From NCBI RefSeq assembly GCF_000374525.1, contig NZ_KB894575.1, positions 1 to 64,000 of the forward strand: a stretch of DNA of 64,000 nt, read 5' to 3'. The stretch is from Amorphus coralli DSM 19760. GTDB lineage: Bacteria > Pseudomonadota > Alphaproteobacteria > Rhizobiales > Amorphaceae. The notes under the pieces are model-generated. The model was not told where the DNA came from, ran no database searches, and worked only from the letters and a program-made list of their open reading frames with translations. The translations under genes were made by a program, and so were the position numbers. Shown in pieces: positions 7,578 through 14,739 of the stretch. Numbering within the stretch: position 1 is the first letter of the stretch; each line of letters begins with the position of its first letter.

Positions 7578-8231
7578 ATGGCGGACCGGCCCAGGGACAG
7601 ACGAACCGGGCGGCGGCCGGCGAAGACCGGCCCCGCAGCGACCCCCGCGGACTATGTGGCGCTCGCCGAGATCGGCGCGGCCCACGGCGTGCGCGGGGCC
7701 GCGCGTCTGCGCGTCTTCGCCGAGGAGGCGGAGACGCTGACGGACTGCGGCCCGCTGGCGCTTTCCGACGGGCGCACCATCGAGATCACCCGGCTGGAGA
7801 CGTCCGGCGGCAAGCTGATCGCCTGGTTTTCCGGCATCCCGGACCGCACGGCGGTGGAGACGCTGAGGGGCGAGACGCTCTGGCTGCCCCGCGCCCGGCT
7901 GCCCGAGATCGATGAAGACGACACCTTCTACCATGTCGACCTGATGGGCCTCGCCGTCGTCGACGCCGCAGGAACGGTGCTCGGTACGGTGAAATCCGTC
8001 CAGGATTTCGGTGCCGGCGACCTGATCGAGGTGGCCCGCCCGGACGGACCCAGCGTCTACCTGCCGTTCACCCGCGCCTGCGTGCCCGAGGTGGACATTG
8101 CCGGCGGCCGGCTGGTGGCGACGCTTCCGGACAATCTGTTCGACGATGCCTCCCCCGAGCCGGGCGAGGCGGAGGACGGGCCGGACGACGAGGCGCCCGA
8201 CCAGGACACACCGCCGGAGGGGCGGCCGTGA
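7578..8231 (+). CDS. rimM: Ribosome maturation factor RimM
   Basis: A 16S rRNA processing factor that binds S19 during 30S assembly. The N-terminal RimM domain shows [22 protein letters not shown] (about 26-47). The PRC-barrel half begins at [12 protein letters not shown] (about 114-125) and ends near PDNLFDD. The 217-residue length reflects a basic, low-complexity N-terminal extension and a very acidic C-terminal tail beyond about residue 190. It starts 27 bases after rpsP and its stop overlaps the start of trmD by four bases, which implies translational coupling. Confidence 0.95.
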   Translation: MADRPRDRRTGRRPAKTGPAATPADYVALAEIGAAHGVRGAARLRVFAEEAETLTDCGPLALSDGRTIEITRLETSGGKLIAWFSGIPDRTAVETLRGETLWLPRARLPEIDEDDTFYHVDLMGLAVVDAAGTVLGTVKSVQDFGAGDLIEVARPDGPSVYLPFTRACVPEVDIAGGRLVATLPDNLFDDASPEPGEAEDGPDDEAPDQDTPPEGRP

Positions 8232-8926
8232 GCTTCCGGGCCACCGTCCTCACCCTGTTTCCCGACATGTTTCCCGGCCCGCTCGGCTTTTCGCTGGCCG
8301 GACGCGCGCTCGGTGAGGGCGGCTGGTCGCTCGACACCGTCGACATCCGCGACCATGCCAGCGATCGGCACCGCTCGGTCGATGACACGCCGGCGGGCGG
8401 CGGTCCCGGCATGGTCATGCGCGCCGACGTGCTGGCCCGGGCCATCGACGCCGCAAGCCCGGAGGGCGACGCCCGGCCGCGCCTGCTGATGAGCCCGCGC
8501 GGCAAGCCGCTGACCCAGGCCGACGTGAAGCGCTTCGCCGCCGGACCGGGGCTGACGATCCTCTGCGGCCGCTTCGAGGGCGTCGACGAGCGCCTGATCG
8601 AGGCGCGCGGCCTCGTCGAGGTCTCCGTCGGCGACTACGTGCTCTCCGGCGGCGAGGTGGCGGCAATGACGCTGCTGGACGCCGTGGTCCGGCTTCTGCC
8701 GGGCGTCATGGGGGCGGCCGAGTCCGCCAGCGAGGAAAGCTTCGAGGGCGGGCTGCTGGAATATCCCCAGTACACCCGGCCAGCCGAATGGGAGGGGCGG
8801 ACGATCCCGCCGGTTCTCACCTCCGGCGATCACGGCAAGGTGGCGGCCTGGCGCCGCGCCCAGGCGGAAGCGCTCACCCGGGCGCGCCGGCCGGACCTCC
8901 TGGCGCGCGACGACGGCACCGACTGA
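8228..8926 (+). CDS. trmD: tRNA (guanine-37-N1)-methyltransferase
   Basis: The SPOUT-class enzyme that methylates G37 next to the anticodon using SAM, preventing frameshifts. The 232-residue protein carries the trefoil-knot motifs SPRGKPLTQ (about 88-96), [15 protein letters not shown] (about 111-125) and [20 protein letters not shown] (about 138-157). The N-terminal half has FPDMF and [13 protein letters not shown]. It starts with GTG overlapping the rimM stop. rplS often follows trmD in this operon; here an hsp20 gene with its own promoter follows instead. Confidence 0.96.
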   Translation: MSFRATVLTLFPDMFPGPLGFSLAGRALGEGGWSLDTVDIRDHASDRHRSVDDTPAGGGPGMVMRADVLARAIDAASPEGDARPRLLMSPRGKPLTQADVKRFAAGPGLTILCGRFEGVDERLIEARGLVEVSVGDYVLSGGEVAAMTLLDAVVRLLPGVMGAAESASEESFEGGLLEYPQYTRPAEWEGRTIPPVLTSGDHGKVAAWRRAQAEALTRARRPDLLARDDGTD

Positions 8927-8987
8927 GGCGGCCCCCTGCGCGCCGCCCGCGCGCGCGGCTCCCGGGTCCCAGCGCCGGGGCCGGCTG

Positions 8988-9016
8988 CTTGAACGCGTCC
9001 GGACTTTCCCCATATT
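8988..9016 (+). promoter_or_regulatory. Heat-shock (RpoH) promoter of hsp20
   Basis: CTTGAA (8988-8993) and CCATAT (9011-9016) are spaced by exactly 17 bases, and CCCC spans the upstream edge of the -10 box. This matches the alphaproteobacterial RpoH consensus CTTGAA-N17-CCATNT closely. The start of transcription would fall near 9023, giving a leader of about 77 bases. Confidence 0.75.
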
Positions 9017-9070
9017 TCCAGTCGGGCAAGACGCCCCGGCATGCCGGATGCCAGTTCGGGTCCGGCCGCC

Positions 9071-9098
9071 GCACGGTCGCTTTGAACAAGGACTGCGC
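9071..9098 (+). promoter_or_regulatory. ROSE-type RNA thermometer hairpin over the hsp20 ribosome site
   Basis: In the mRNA, UCGCU (9077-9081) can pair with the Shine-Dalgarno bases AGGA (9089-9092) with G9079 bulged. This is the UYGCU/AGGA core that defines ROSE elements of rhizobial small heat-shock genes. The helix continues below with G76-C93, G75-U94, C74-G95, one A-C mismatch, then C72-G97 and G71-C98. The loop has seven bases. The ATG at 9100 follows directly, so folding would hide the ribosome site at low temperature. The helix is read by eye from the sequence; thermal behaviour is inferred. Confidence 0.65.
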
Positions 9099-9099
9099 A

Positions 9100-9531
9100 A
9101 TGTCACGTCTGACGACGTTTTCGAGCCCGTTCCTGCTCGGGTTCGACGATATCGAGCGGGTGCTCGACCGGGTGTCGAAGGCCGCCAACGACGGCTATCC
9201 GCCCTACAACATCGAACGGTTGTCCGCCGATCCGGGCCGCGGCGACGTCCTGAGGATCACGCTGGCGGTGGCGGGGTTCACCCGCGACCAGCTCGAAATC
9301 ACGCTGGAGGAAAGCCAGCTGGTGATCCGCGGCCGGCAGAGCGAGGACGACAGCGGCCGCCAGTTCCTGCATCGCGGTATTGCGGCGCGGCAGTTCCAGC
9401 GGACCTTCGTGCTCGCCGAGGGCATCGAGATCAAGACGGCAGAGCTGAAGGACGGGCTTCTGTCCATCGACCTGGTACGGCCCGAGCCGGAACGCATCGT
9501 CCGCAAGATCGACATCACCGCCCGCGACTAG
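9100..9531 (+). CDS. Small heat-shock protein, Hsp20 family
   Basis: A 143-residue ATP-independent holdase that binds unfolding proteins. The alpha-crystallin domain spans about 33-140: YNIERLSAD at its start, the block LRITLAVAGFTRDQLEITLEE, and AELKDGLLSIDL near the end, in the position of the A-x-x-x-n-G-x-L motif. The N-terminus (MSRLTTFSSPFLLGFDDIERVLDR) matches the IbpA/HspA class of rhizobia. The ATG at 9100 has AAGGA eight bases upstream, part of the predicted thermometer hairpin. A heat-shock promoter lies at 8988-9016. DUF1150 follows, a common partner of hsp20 in this group. Confidence 0.93.
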   Translation: MSRLTTFSSPFLLGFDDIERVLDRVSKAANDGYPPYNIERLSADPGRGDVLRITLAVAGFTRDQLEITLEESQLVIRGRQSEDDSGRQFLHRGIAARQFQRTFVLAEGIEIKTAELKDGLLSIDLVRPEPERIVRKIDITARD

Positions 9532-9812
9532 AGCGCAGCACCGCCCAAGCGTCGCGCCCGTTCGGCTCACCGGATCGGGGCGCGGCCACGCTGCCCGACC
9601 CTTCCACGCCAGCGGCCCGAGGAAGGCGGCATGGGCGGACAGACCTCGGCCGGCCCAAACGCCCTCTGGGACGTCGGGCCGAGCCAGACGGCTCCCGCAC
9701 GATCCGGCCAGCACGGCCGGACGCAACGGAGAAGAGGCCCGCCGGAAACGGGGGCATCGCCGAACCGGTCCCGAAGGACGGTCGGCGTGGACAGGTAGAG
9801 GAGTACAGGATC

Positions 9813-10088
9813 ATGAACCATCGGTTCGACCGCACCGGCAGCAACGAGACGCCGGCCATCACCCCGGAAGCCCTCGCCCAGCTCGGCGGCGGGCAGATCG
9901 CCTACATGAAGCCGATGACGGGCCAGGAGGTGCAGAGCCTCTTCCCCGACGCGCCGCAGCTTTCCCCCGACCACAAGCTCTGGGCGCTGCTTTCGGCCGA
10001 CGGCACGCCGATCATGGTGGCGGATTCCCGCGAGGCGGTCATCGCCAACGCGCACCAGAACCAGTTGCACATGGCGACGGTGCACTGA
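9813..10088 (+). CDS. DUF1150 family protein
   Basis: A 91-residue soluble protein matching DUF1150, a small alphaproteobacterial family of unknown function that is often encoded right after an hsp20 gene. Visible family features are LGGGQIAYMKPM (about 24-35), GQEVQSLFP and the C-terminal block LWALLSADGTPIMVADSREAV (about 57-77). The ATG at 9813 has a GAGGAG site. The 281 bases between hsp20 and this gene show no other gene, so the pair may share the heat-shock promoter. A clear terminator follows. Confidence 0.85.
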   Translation: MNHRFDRTGSNETPAITPEALAQLGGGQIAYMKPMTGQEVQSLFPDAPQLSPDHKLWALLSADGTPIMVADSREAVIANAHQNQLHMATVH

Positions 10089-10162
10089 GCCACGACGCGG
10101 CCCGCTGACGGGTCGCAGCGCCCTCAGACGACGGGGCGACCCGGCACAAGCCTATCGAATGA

Positions 10163-10195
10163 ACGCCGCCGAGGCCCAGCTTCGGCGGCGTTTTC
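10163..10195 (+). terminator. Rho-independent terminator after DUF1150
   Basis: ACGCCGCCGA (10163-10172) pairs with TCGGCGGCGT (10182-10191) and is followed by a short T-run (TTTT at 10191-10194). It lies 75 bases past the stop of DUF1150 and closes the hsp20-DUF1150 unit. Confidence 0.75.
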
Positions 10196-10320
10196 GTGTC
10201 CAGCGCCCCCTTTTTTAGGGCGTTTCAGGCAGCGCAAAGGAACGAAGCGGGTCCGCCCCCTGATATTCCCTTATTGCGTGTTCTGTGCAAAAATGCTCTC
10301 AATAATTGCATTGGAGCAGT

Positions 10321-12255
10321 ATGATGGGCCCGACTAGCATTCTTGTCTTCTCTCTCGCTGCGGCACTGGGCTTCGCAATATTCCACTACATCTGGGAGCC
10401 AGAGCACCCCGACAAATACTATGAGTGGTTCGAAAAGCCGAAAATCACCTATATATGCCTTGGAATATTTGCACTTCTACTTTCGAGTATCGCCGTATAC
10501 TCACTAGACCTACATCCATCAATTGGAACACACGTCTGGTTTGTATTTGTATTAGTCAACTCGTCGATAGGCTATTCGGCAGTTCTCGGAATTCTGTTCG
10601 GCCTGCTGTTTGGCTTTGGGAGTTTCATGATCATGTCTCCAGACCAACTGGAGACCGAGAGCGCGCGACTGGTTCACAATCGATGGGGCTATGCGCTCGC
10701 GCTAATCATCTTCATGGCAATTGTCGGCCCAGGGCTCAAAGGGCTGCTGGAGAGGATCACCGAAATCCGGTCTGCACCGCTGCAACTTTCTCTCGCACAA
10801 CCACGGGCCAATGCGACGCCCGATGCCTCAATTGTCCAAGGCACCTTTCGAGGCGAACGCAAACAACCTTCTCCTCTCACTCTTTCCGACTACTACACAT
10901 GTTCAGCCATCCCATACTTAAAGAACAACATAGCCTCCGATAATGAATACATTTTCATACTGAAAGGAGAGCCAATAACTGAGAATAGCGTCAGCGCAAT
11001 CAAGCAGTTCAACCGGCGAAACTCGTTTGTACAATGCCTTTCTTCGATCATCGAGGAGACCGATGATCCGAAACTCTTGCATGATTTCTACGGCGTTTTC
11101 CTGCACCAGGCACGAAGCAGATACAGCGGCAACTTCTTGTCGCTGTTGAAGCGGCTAGATGCACCGCCATTCAACTGGATCGAACTCGCCAATATTCCAA
11201 ATCCGAAGCTCCTTCTCTACGGAATCCGGGCCAGGCAAGAATATAACTTCGGCCTCCTGGATCATCTTCTTGGAAGACGGATTCAGCCTTGCGAGTGGAA
11301 TTTCGATCTTTGGCGCCATGACAACAACGGCAACACCCTATCCAGTCTTTATGAGGAACTGCTCGTCAGCTTTGCGTTGGGCAGCGCCGGGGCCAATGAA
11401 GCTGCGATCAGGCACCTAGCAGATTGGATCAAGGCCAATAGCGAACGCCAACAAAAGGATACCGACGACATCACCGCCGAATGGGCCATTATCCGAGCCA
11501 TGCAATATCTCCAGCTTGCGCTCTCGCAACAAGGTATGGAGACAGCACGTCAGGAATTGCTCAGGGCGCTCCTCGGACGGATGGAAGCGGCCTTTGCCCA
11601 GGCGCCAGTGGATGTCTCGGGGGAGGTTCTTGCAAACCGTTCGGAATGGACAAAATCATCCATCTGCAGTGCATTCCGCAAACGCTATCCGAAAACCGAT
11701 GAGTGGGTCCGATTTCGTAGCGACTTCCACAAGACTGCCGTCGAAAACGCCCTCTTTCAGGAGAAGGACAACTATGAGCAGCTTGACCACTCCAAATCGA
11801 TTGCTTTACTCGCAGTTAGCTACCTAAGCTTTTCGTATTTATACGTGGAAAGCGCCTACATTTCCGGCAACGTTTCACTTCCCACAATCGAGCTAGCGCG
11901 GCGAAACGCGCTCGTCCAAGAATGTGTTTTCACGCAGGGAATGAAGAATCCGAAGGACGCGTATGTCCTGATTGCGAAGCACAACGAACTTTACGGACGC
12001 GTCATTCTTTCCGCGACTGACGTCTGGAAGAAAAAGTTGTTCGTGCTCGGCATTCGGTCCGACCAGATCAATCGGGAAGCATTCCGGCACCTAATTCTCG
12101 CTCAGTCCTACCTAGACAAGGCCGGCATAACCGCAACCCGCTCCGATACAGATTCCTGGCATGAAACCATCGAAGATGGCGAAGACGGTAACAGGGCGCG
12201 GCGCCGGAGGATCGACGCGCTGGTTGGTCAACTCAGCCGGTCAATCACCGACTAA
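10321..12255 (+). CDS. Unrecognised membrane-anchored protein
   Basis: I do not recognise this 644-residue protein. The first 140 residues hold four hydrophobic segments: about 6-22, 40-57, 68-100 (long and Gly-rich, LGILFGLLFGFGSFMIM) and 119-135. The remaining 500 residues are predicted soluble, mixed helical and rich in aromatic and charged residues. They hold no motif I can name: no Walker, HD, GGDEF, nuclease or kinase pattern. The segment AVSYLSFSYLYVESAYISG (about 500-518) is moderately hydrophobic. The start is the ATG at 10321 (or 10324), with GGAG at 10313-10316; an upstream TTG is less likely. Base composition is visibly less GC-rich than the flanking housekeeping genes, and rare-looking codons (ATA, TTA, AGA) occur, which suggests acquisition. 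It stands alone between two terminators. Confidence 0.75.
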   Translation: MMGPTSILVFSLAAALGFAIFHYIWEPEHPDKYYEWFEKPKITYICLGIFALLLSSIAVYSLDLHPSIGTHVWFVFVLVNSSIGYSAVLGILFGLLFGFGSFMIMSPDQLETESARLVHNRWGYALALIIFMAIVGPGLKGLLERITEIRSAPLQLSLAQPRANATPDASIVQGTFRGERKQPSPLTLSDYYTCSAIPYLKNNIASDNEYIFILKGEPITENSVSAIKQFNRRNSFVQCLSSIIEETDDPKLLHDFYGVFLHQARSRYSGNFLSLLKRLDAPPFNWIELANIPNPKLLLYGIRARQEYNFGLLDHLLGRRIQPCEWNFDLWRHDNNGNTLSSLYEELLVSFALGSAGANEAAIRHLADWIKANSERQQKDTDDITAEWAIIRAMQYLQLALSQQGMETARQELLRALLGRMEAAFAQAPVDVSGEVLANRSEWTKSSICSAFRKRYPKTDEWVRFRSDFHKTAVENALFQEKDNYEQLDHSKSIALLAVSYLSFSYLYVESAYISGNVSLPTIELARRNALVQECVFTQGMKNPKDAYVLIAKHNELYGRVILSATDVWKKKLFVLGIRSDQINREAFRHLILAQSYLDKAGITATRSDTDSWHETIEDGEDGNRARRRRIDALVGQLSRSITD

Positions 12256-12303
12256 CTTCCTGTCCAGCGATGGCGCCCAAATGGCTATCCTAGGCAAACA
12301 AGA

Positions 12304-12329
12304 GAGCCGGGACCCTGGGGCCCCGGCTC
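12304..12329 (-). terminator. Terminator-like hairpin shared by convergent genes
   Basis: GAGCCGGG (12304-12311) pairs with CCCGGCTC (12322-12329). Read on the minus strand, the hairpin is followed by TCTTGTTT, a weak T-rich tail. It lies 24 bases past the stop of the 27-residue minus-strand ORF and 48 bases past the stop of the plus-strand gene at 10321-12255, so it may serve both. Confidence 0.55.
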
Positions 12330-12353
12330 GATAGCCTGTCAGTATTCCGGTTC

Positions 12354-12437
12354 TCACGGAATGACGGCAGACGCCACCGCAACCCCGATGGGGACGAGCA
12401 CCGCCGCACAGACCAGGGCAAACATAAGATGCCGCAT
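12354..12437 (-). CDS. Small hydrophobic protein, 27 residues (candidate)
   Basis: A candidate small gene encoding 27 residues that form one hydrophobic segment: MRHLMFALVCAAVLV, then PIGVAVASAVIP. The start is the ATG at 12437, preceded by GGGAG and AGAAG at suitable distance. A terminator-like hairpin follows the TGA stop after 24 bases. This layout (ribosome site, membrane peptide, hairpin) is typical of real small membrane proteins, but I cannot name a family. The alternative, a chance frame in intergenic DNA, is possible. Confidence 0.45.
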   Translation of the reverse strand: MRHLMFALVCAAVLVPIGVAVASAVIP

Positions 12438-12526
12438 AGGGCTTCTCCCGCTCTAAACTGAAGCCAGACAACCCCTATATCGTGCATTCGTACAATAATT
12501 GCAACCATTGCGAGTCTGGCTGTCGC

Positions 12527-14518
12527 TCAAGCCGCCTCGGTCTCGCCCGCCGCGACGATGGTCACGATCTGGCGCATGATCTCCGACAGCTGGAAATCCT
12601 TGGGCGTGTAGACGGCGGCGACGCCGCGGGCCTTCAGGGTTTCGGCATCCTCCGCCGGGATGATGCCGCCGACCACGACGGGCACGTCGTCGAGCCCGGC
12701 GCGGTGCATCCGCTGCATGACCTCGCTGACCAGCGCCACGTGCGAGCCCGACAGCACCGACAGGCCGACCACGTGGACGCCCTCCTCCAGCGCCGCGTTG
12801 ACGATCTCCGCCGGCGTCAGCCGGATGCCCTCGTAGACCACCTCCATGCCACAGTCGCGGGCGCGCATGGCGATCTGCTCAGCACCGTTGGAATGGCCGT
12901 CGAGCCCCGGCTTGCCGACCAGAAATTTCAGCCGCCGCCCGAGCCGCTCCGAGACGGCGTCCACCTCGGCGCGGATCGCCGCCAGTTCGTCGCTGGATGA
13001 GCGCATCGCCTGGCCGACACCGGTGGGCGCGCGGAACTCGCCAAAGATGCGGCGCAGCGTGGCGCCCCATTCGCCGGTGGTGACGCCCGCCCTGGCGCAG
13101 GCGATGGACGGCTCCATGACGTTGCGGCCCTCGCGCGCTGCCGCCTCCAGATCGGCCAGCGCGGCTTGCGCGGCCGTCTCGTCGCGTCCCGCGCGCCAGG
13201 CATCCAGGCGCTCGATCGCCTCCGCCTCGACGGTTTCCGGCACCGTCATCACCGCGCCGACGCCGGTGGCCAGCGGAGACGGCTCGCCCTCGGTGTAGGC
13301 GTTGACGCCGACGACCACCTGCTCGCCGGTCTCGATGCGGGCGAGCCGGCGGGCGTTCGCCTCGACAAGCTGCTGCTTCATGTAGCTGGACTCGATGGCC
13401 GCGACGGCGCCGCCCATGGCGTCGATGCGGGCGAGCTCGGCGCGCGCGGCCTCCTTCAGCTCGTCCACGCGAGCCTCCACGACGGTGGAGCCGTCGAACA
13501 GGTCGCCATATTCCAGAAGGTCGGTCTCGTAGGCGAGGATCTGCTGGGCGCGCAGGCTCCATTGCTGGTCGAAGGGCCGCGGCAGGCCGAGCGCCTCGTT
13601 CCAGGCCGGAAGCTGCACGGCGCGGGCCCGCGCCGTCTTCGACAGGGTGACGGCCAGCATCTCGATGAGGATGCGGTAGACGTTGTTTTCCGGCTGGCTT
13701 TCCGTCAGGCCGAGCGAGTTCACCTGCACGCCGTAGCGGAAGCGGCGGAATTTCGGGTCCTCGACGCCGTAGCGGTCGGCGCAGATCTCGTCCCACAGCT
13801 CCACGAACGCCCGCATCTTGCAGAGCTCGGTGACGAAGCGCAGGCCGGCGTTGACGAAGAAGGAGATGCGGCCGACGGCCTGCGGGAACTCGGCCTCGGG
13901 AATGGCGCCGGACGCCTTCGCCGCGTCGAGGACGGCGATGGCGGTCGCAAGCGCGAAGGCGAGCTCCTGGGTCGGCGTCGCGCCGGCCTCCTGCAGATGG
14001 TAGGAGCAGACGTTGATCGGGTTGAACTTCGGCGCCTCGCGGCCCGTCCAGGCGATGACGTCGGTGATCAGCCGGAGCGACGGCGCCGGCGGGAACACGT
14101 AGGTGCCCCGCGACAGATATTCCTTGATGATGTCGTTCTGGGTGGTGCCGGTGAGGCTTTGCCGCGGCGCGCCGGTCTCGTCGGCGACCGCCACGTAGAG
14201 CGCCAGCAGCCAGGCGGCCGTGGCGTTGATGGTCATCGACGTGTTCATACGGTCGAGCGGAATCTGGTCGAACAGCGCCCGCATGTCGCCGATGTGCGCG
14301 ATGGAGACGCCCACCTTGCCGACCTCGCCCTTCGCCAGCGCGTGGTCGGGGTCGTAGCCGGTCTGGGTGGGGAGATCGAAGGCGACGGAGAGCCCGGTCT
14401 GCCCCTTCGCGAGGTTGGAGCGGTACAGCGCGTTGGACGCCGCGGCCGAGGAATGACCCGCGTAGGTGCGGAAGATCCAGGGCTTGTCGCGCGCAGGCGC
14501 CTTGCTCTCGTCGGTCAT
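12527..14518 (-). CDS. meaA: Ethylmalonyl-CoA mutase (B12-dependent)
   Basis: A coenzyme-B12 mutase that rearranges ethylmalonyl-CoA to methylsuccinyl-CoA in the ethylmalonyl-CoA pathway of acetyl-CoA assimilation. The 663 residues hold the TIM-barrel acyl-CoA mutase domain (about 10-500; for example the FDLPTQTGYDPDH block near the start) and a C-terminal B12-binding domain with DGHSNG at 540-545, giving the DxHxxG cobalt-ligand motif. Single-chain length and the adjacent ccr distinguish it from two-domain methylmalonyl-CoA mutases of the propionate route. The start is the ATG at 14518 with a GGGGAGG site inside an upstream GTG frame (14539). It is divergent from ccr across a 221-base region with two palindromes. 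Confidence 0.92.
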   Translation of the reverse strand: MTDESKAPARDKPWIFRTYAGHSSAAASNALYRSNLAKGQTGLSVAFDLPTQTGYDPDHALAKGEVGKVGVSIAHIGDMRALFDQIPLDRMNTSMTINATAAWLLALYVAVADETGAPRQSLTGTTQNDIIKEYLSRGTYVFPPAPSLRLITDVIAWTGREAPKFNPINVCSYHLQEAGATPTQELAFALATAIAVLDAAKASGAIPEAEFPQAVGRISFFVNAGLRFVTELCKMRAFVELWDEICADRYGVEDPKFRRFRYGVQVNSLGLTESQPENNVYRILIEMLAVTLSKTARARAVQLPAWNEALGLPRPFDQQWSLRAQQILAYETDLLEYGDLFDGSTVVEARVDELKEAARAELARIDAMGGAVAAIESSYMKQQLVEANARRLARIETGEQVVVGVNAYTEGEPSPLATGVGAVMTVPETVEAEAIERLDAWRAGRDETAAQAALADLEAAAREGRNVMEPSIACARAGVTTGEWGATLRRIFGEFRAPTGVGQAMRSSSDELAAIRAEVDAVSERLGRRLKFLVGKPGLDGHSNGAEQIAMRARDCGMEVVYEGIRLTPAEIVNAALEEGVHVVGLSVLSGSHVALVSEVMQRMHRAGLDDVPVVVGGIIPAEDAETLKARGVAAVYTPKDFQLSEIMRQIVTIVAAGETEAA

Positions 14519-14543
14519 GGCTCTCGCCTCCCCTTTCACGACA

Positions 14544-14558
14544 TTGGCACAATGCCAA
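14544..14558. promoter_or_regulatory. Palindrome near the mutase gene
   Basis: TTGGCA-CAA-TGCCAA is a perfect 6-bp inverted repeat centred about 33 bases upstream of the mutase start. It is placed well for a repressor or activator of the mutase, but I know no regulator for it. Confidence 0.4.
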
Positions 14559-14690
14559 CGTGCATCGCGGCGCGTCCAGCATCATTCGCCGACCGGCCGC
14601 CCTCCTCCCGGCTTCCGCTCTCCGCGATTGGCGAACGATCCGCAACGTGCCAGCATCGAAAGCGACGTCGGGACCGCTGGACAGGAGCGG

Positions 14691-14707
14691 ATATTGCACT
14701 GCAATAT
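14691..14707. promoter_or_regulatory. Palindromic candidate operator of ccr
   Basis: ATATTGCACTGCAATAT is a perfect palindrome with 8-base arms around one central base, ending 32 bases before the ccr start. The TTGCA/TGCAA arms recall the TTTGCAAA-type sites of short-chain acyl-CoA regulators (RamB/PccR group), and a TetR-type regulator of ccr is known in Methylorubrum; which applies here is open. Confidence 0.5.
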
Positions 14708-14739
14708 GCCCGAAACGCCGTCGACAGGGGAGGAAAACA

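Noticed and set aside
5334-7934. An 866-residue minus-strand frame opposite ffh, rpsP and rimM
   Set aside because: Antisense shadow over three certain genes; His/Arg/Leu-rich with no domain.
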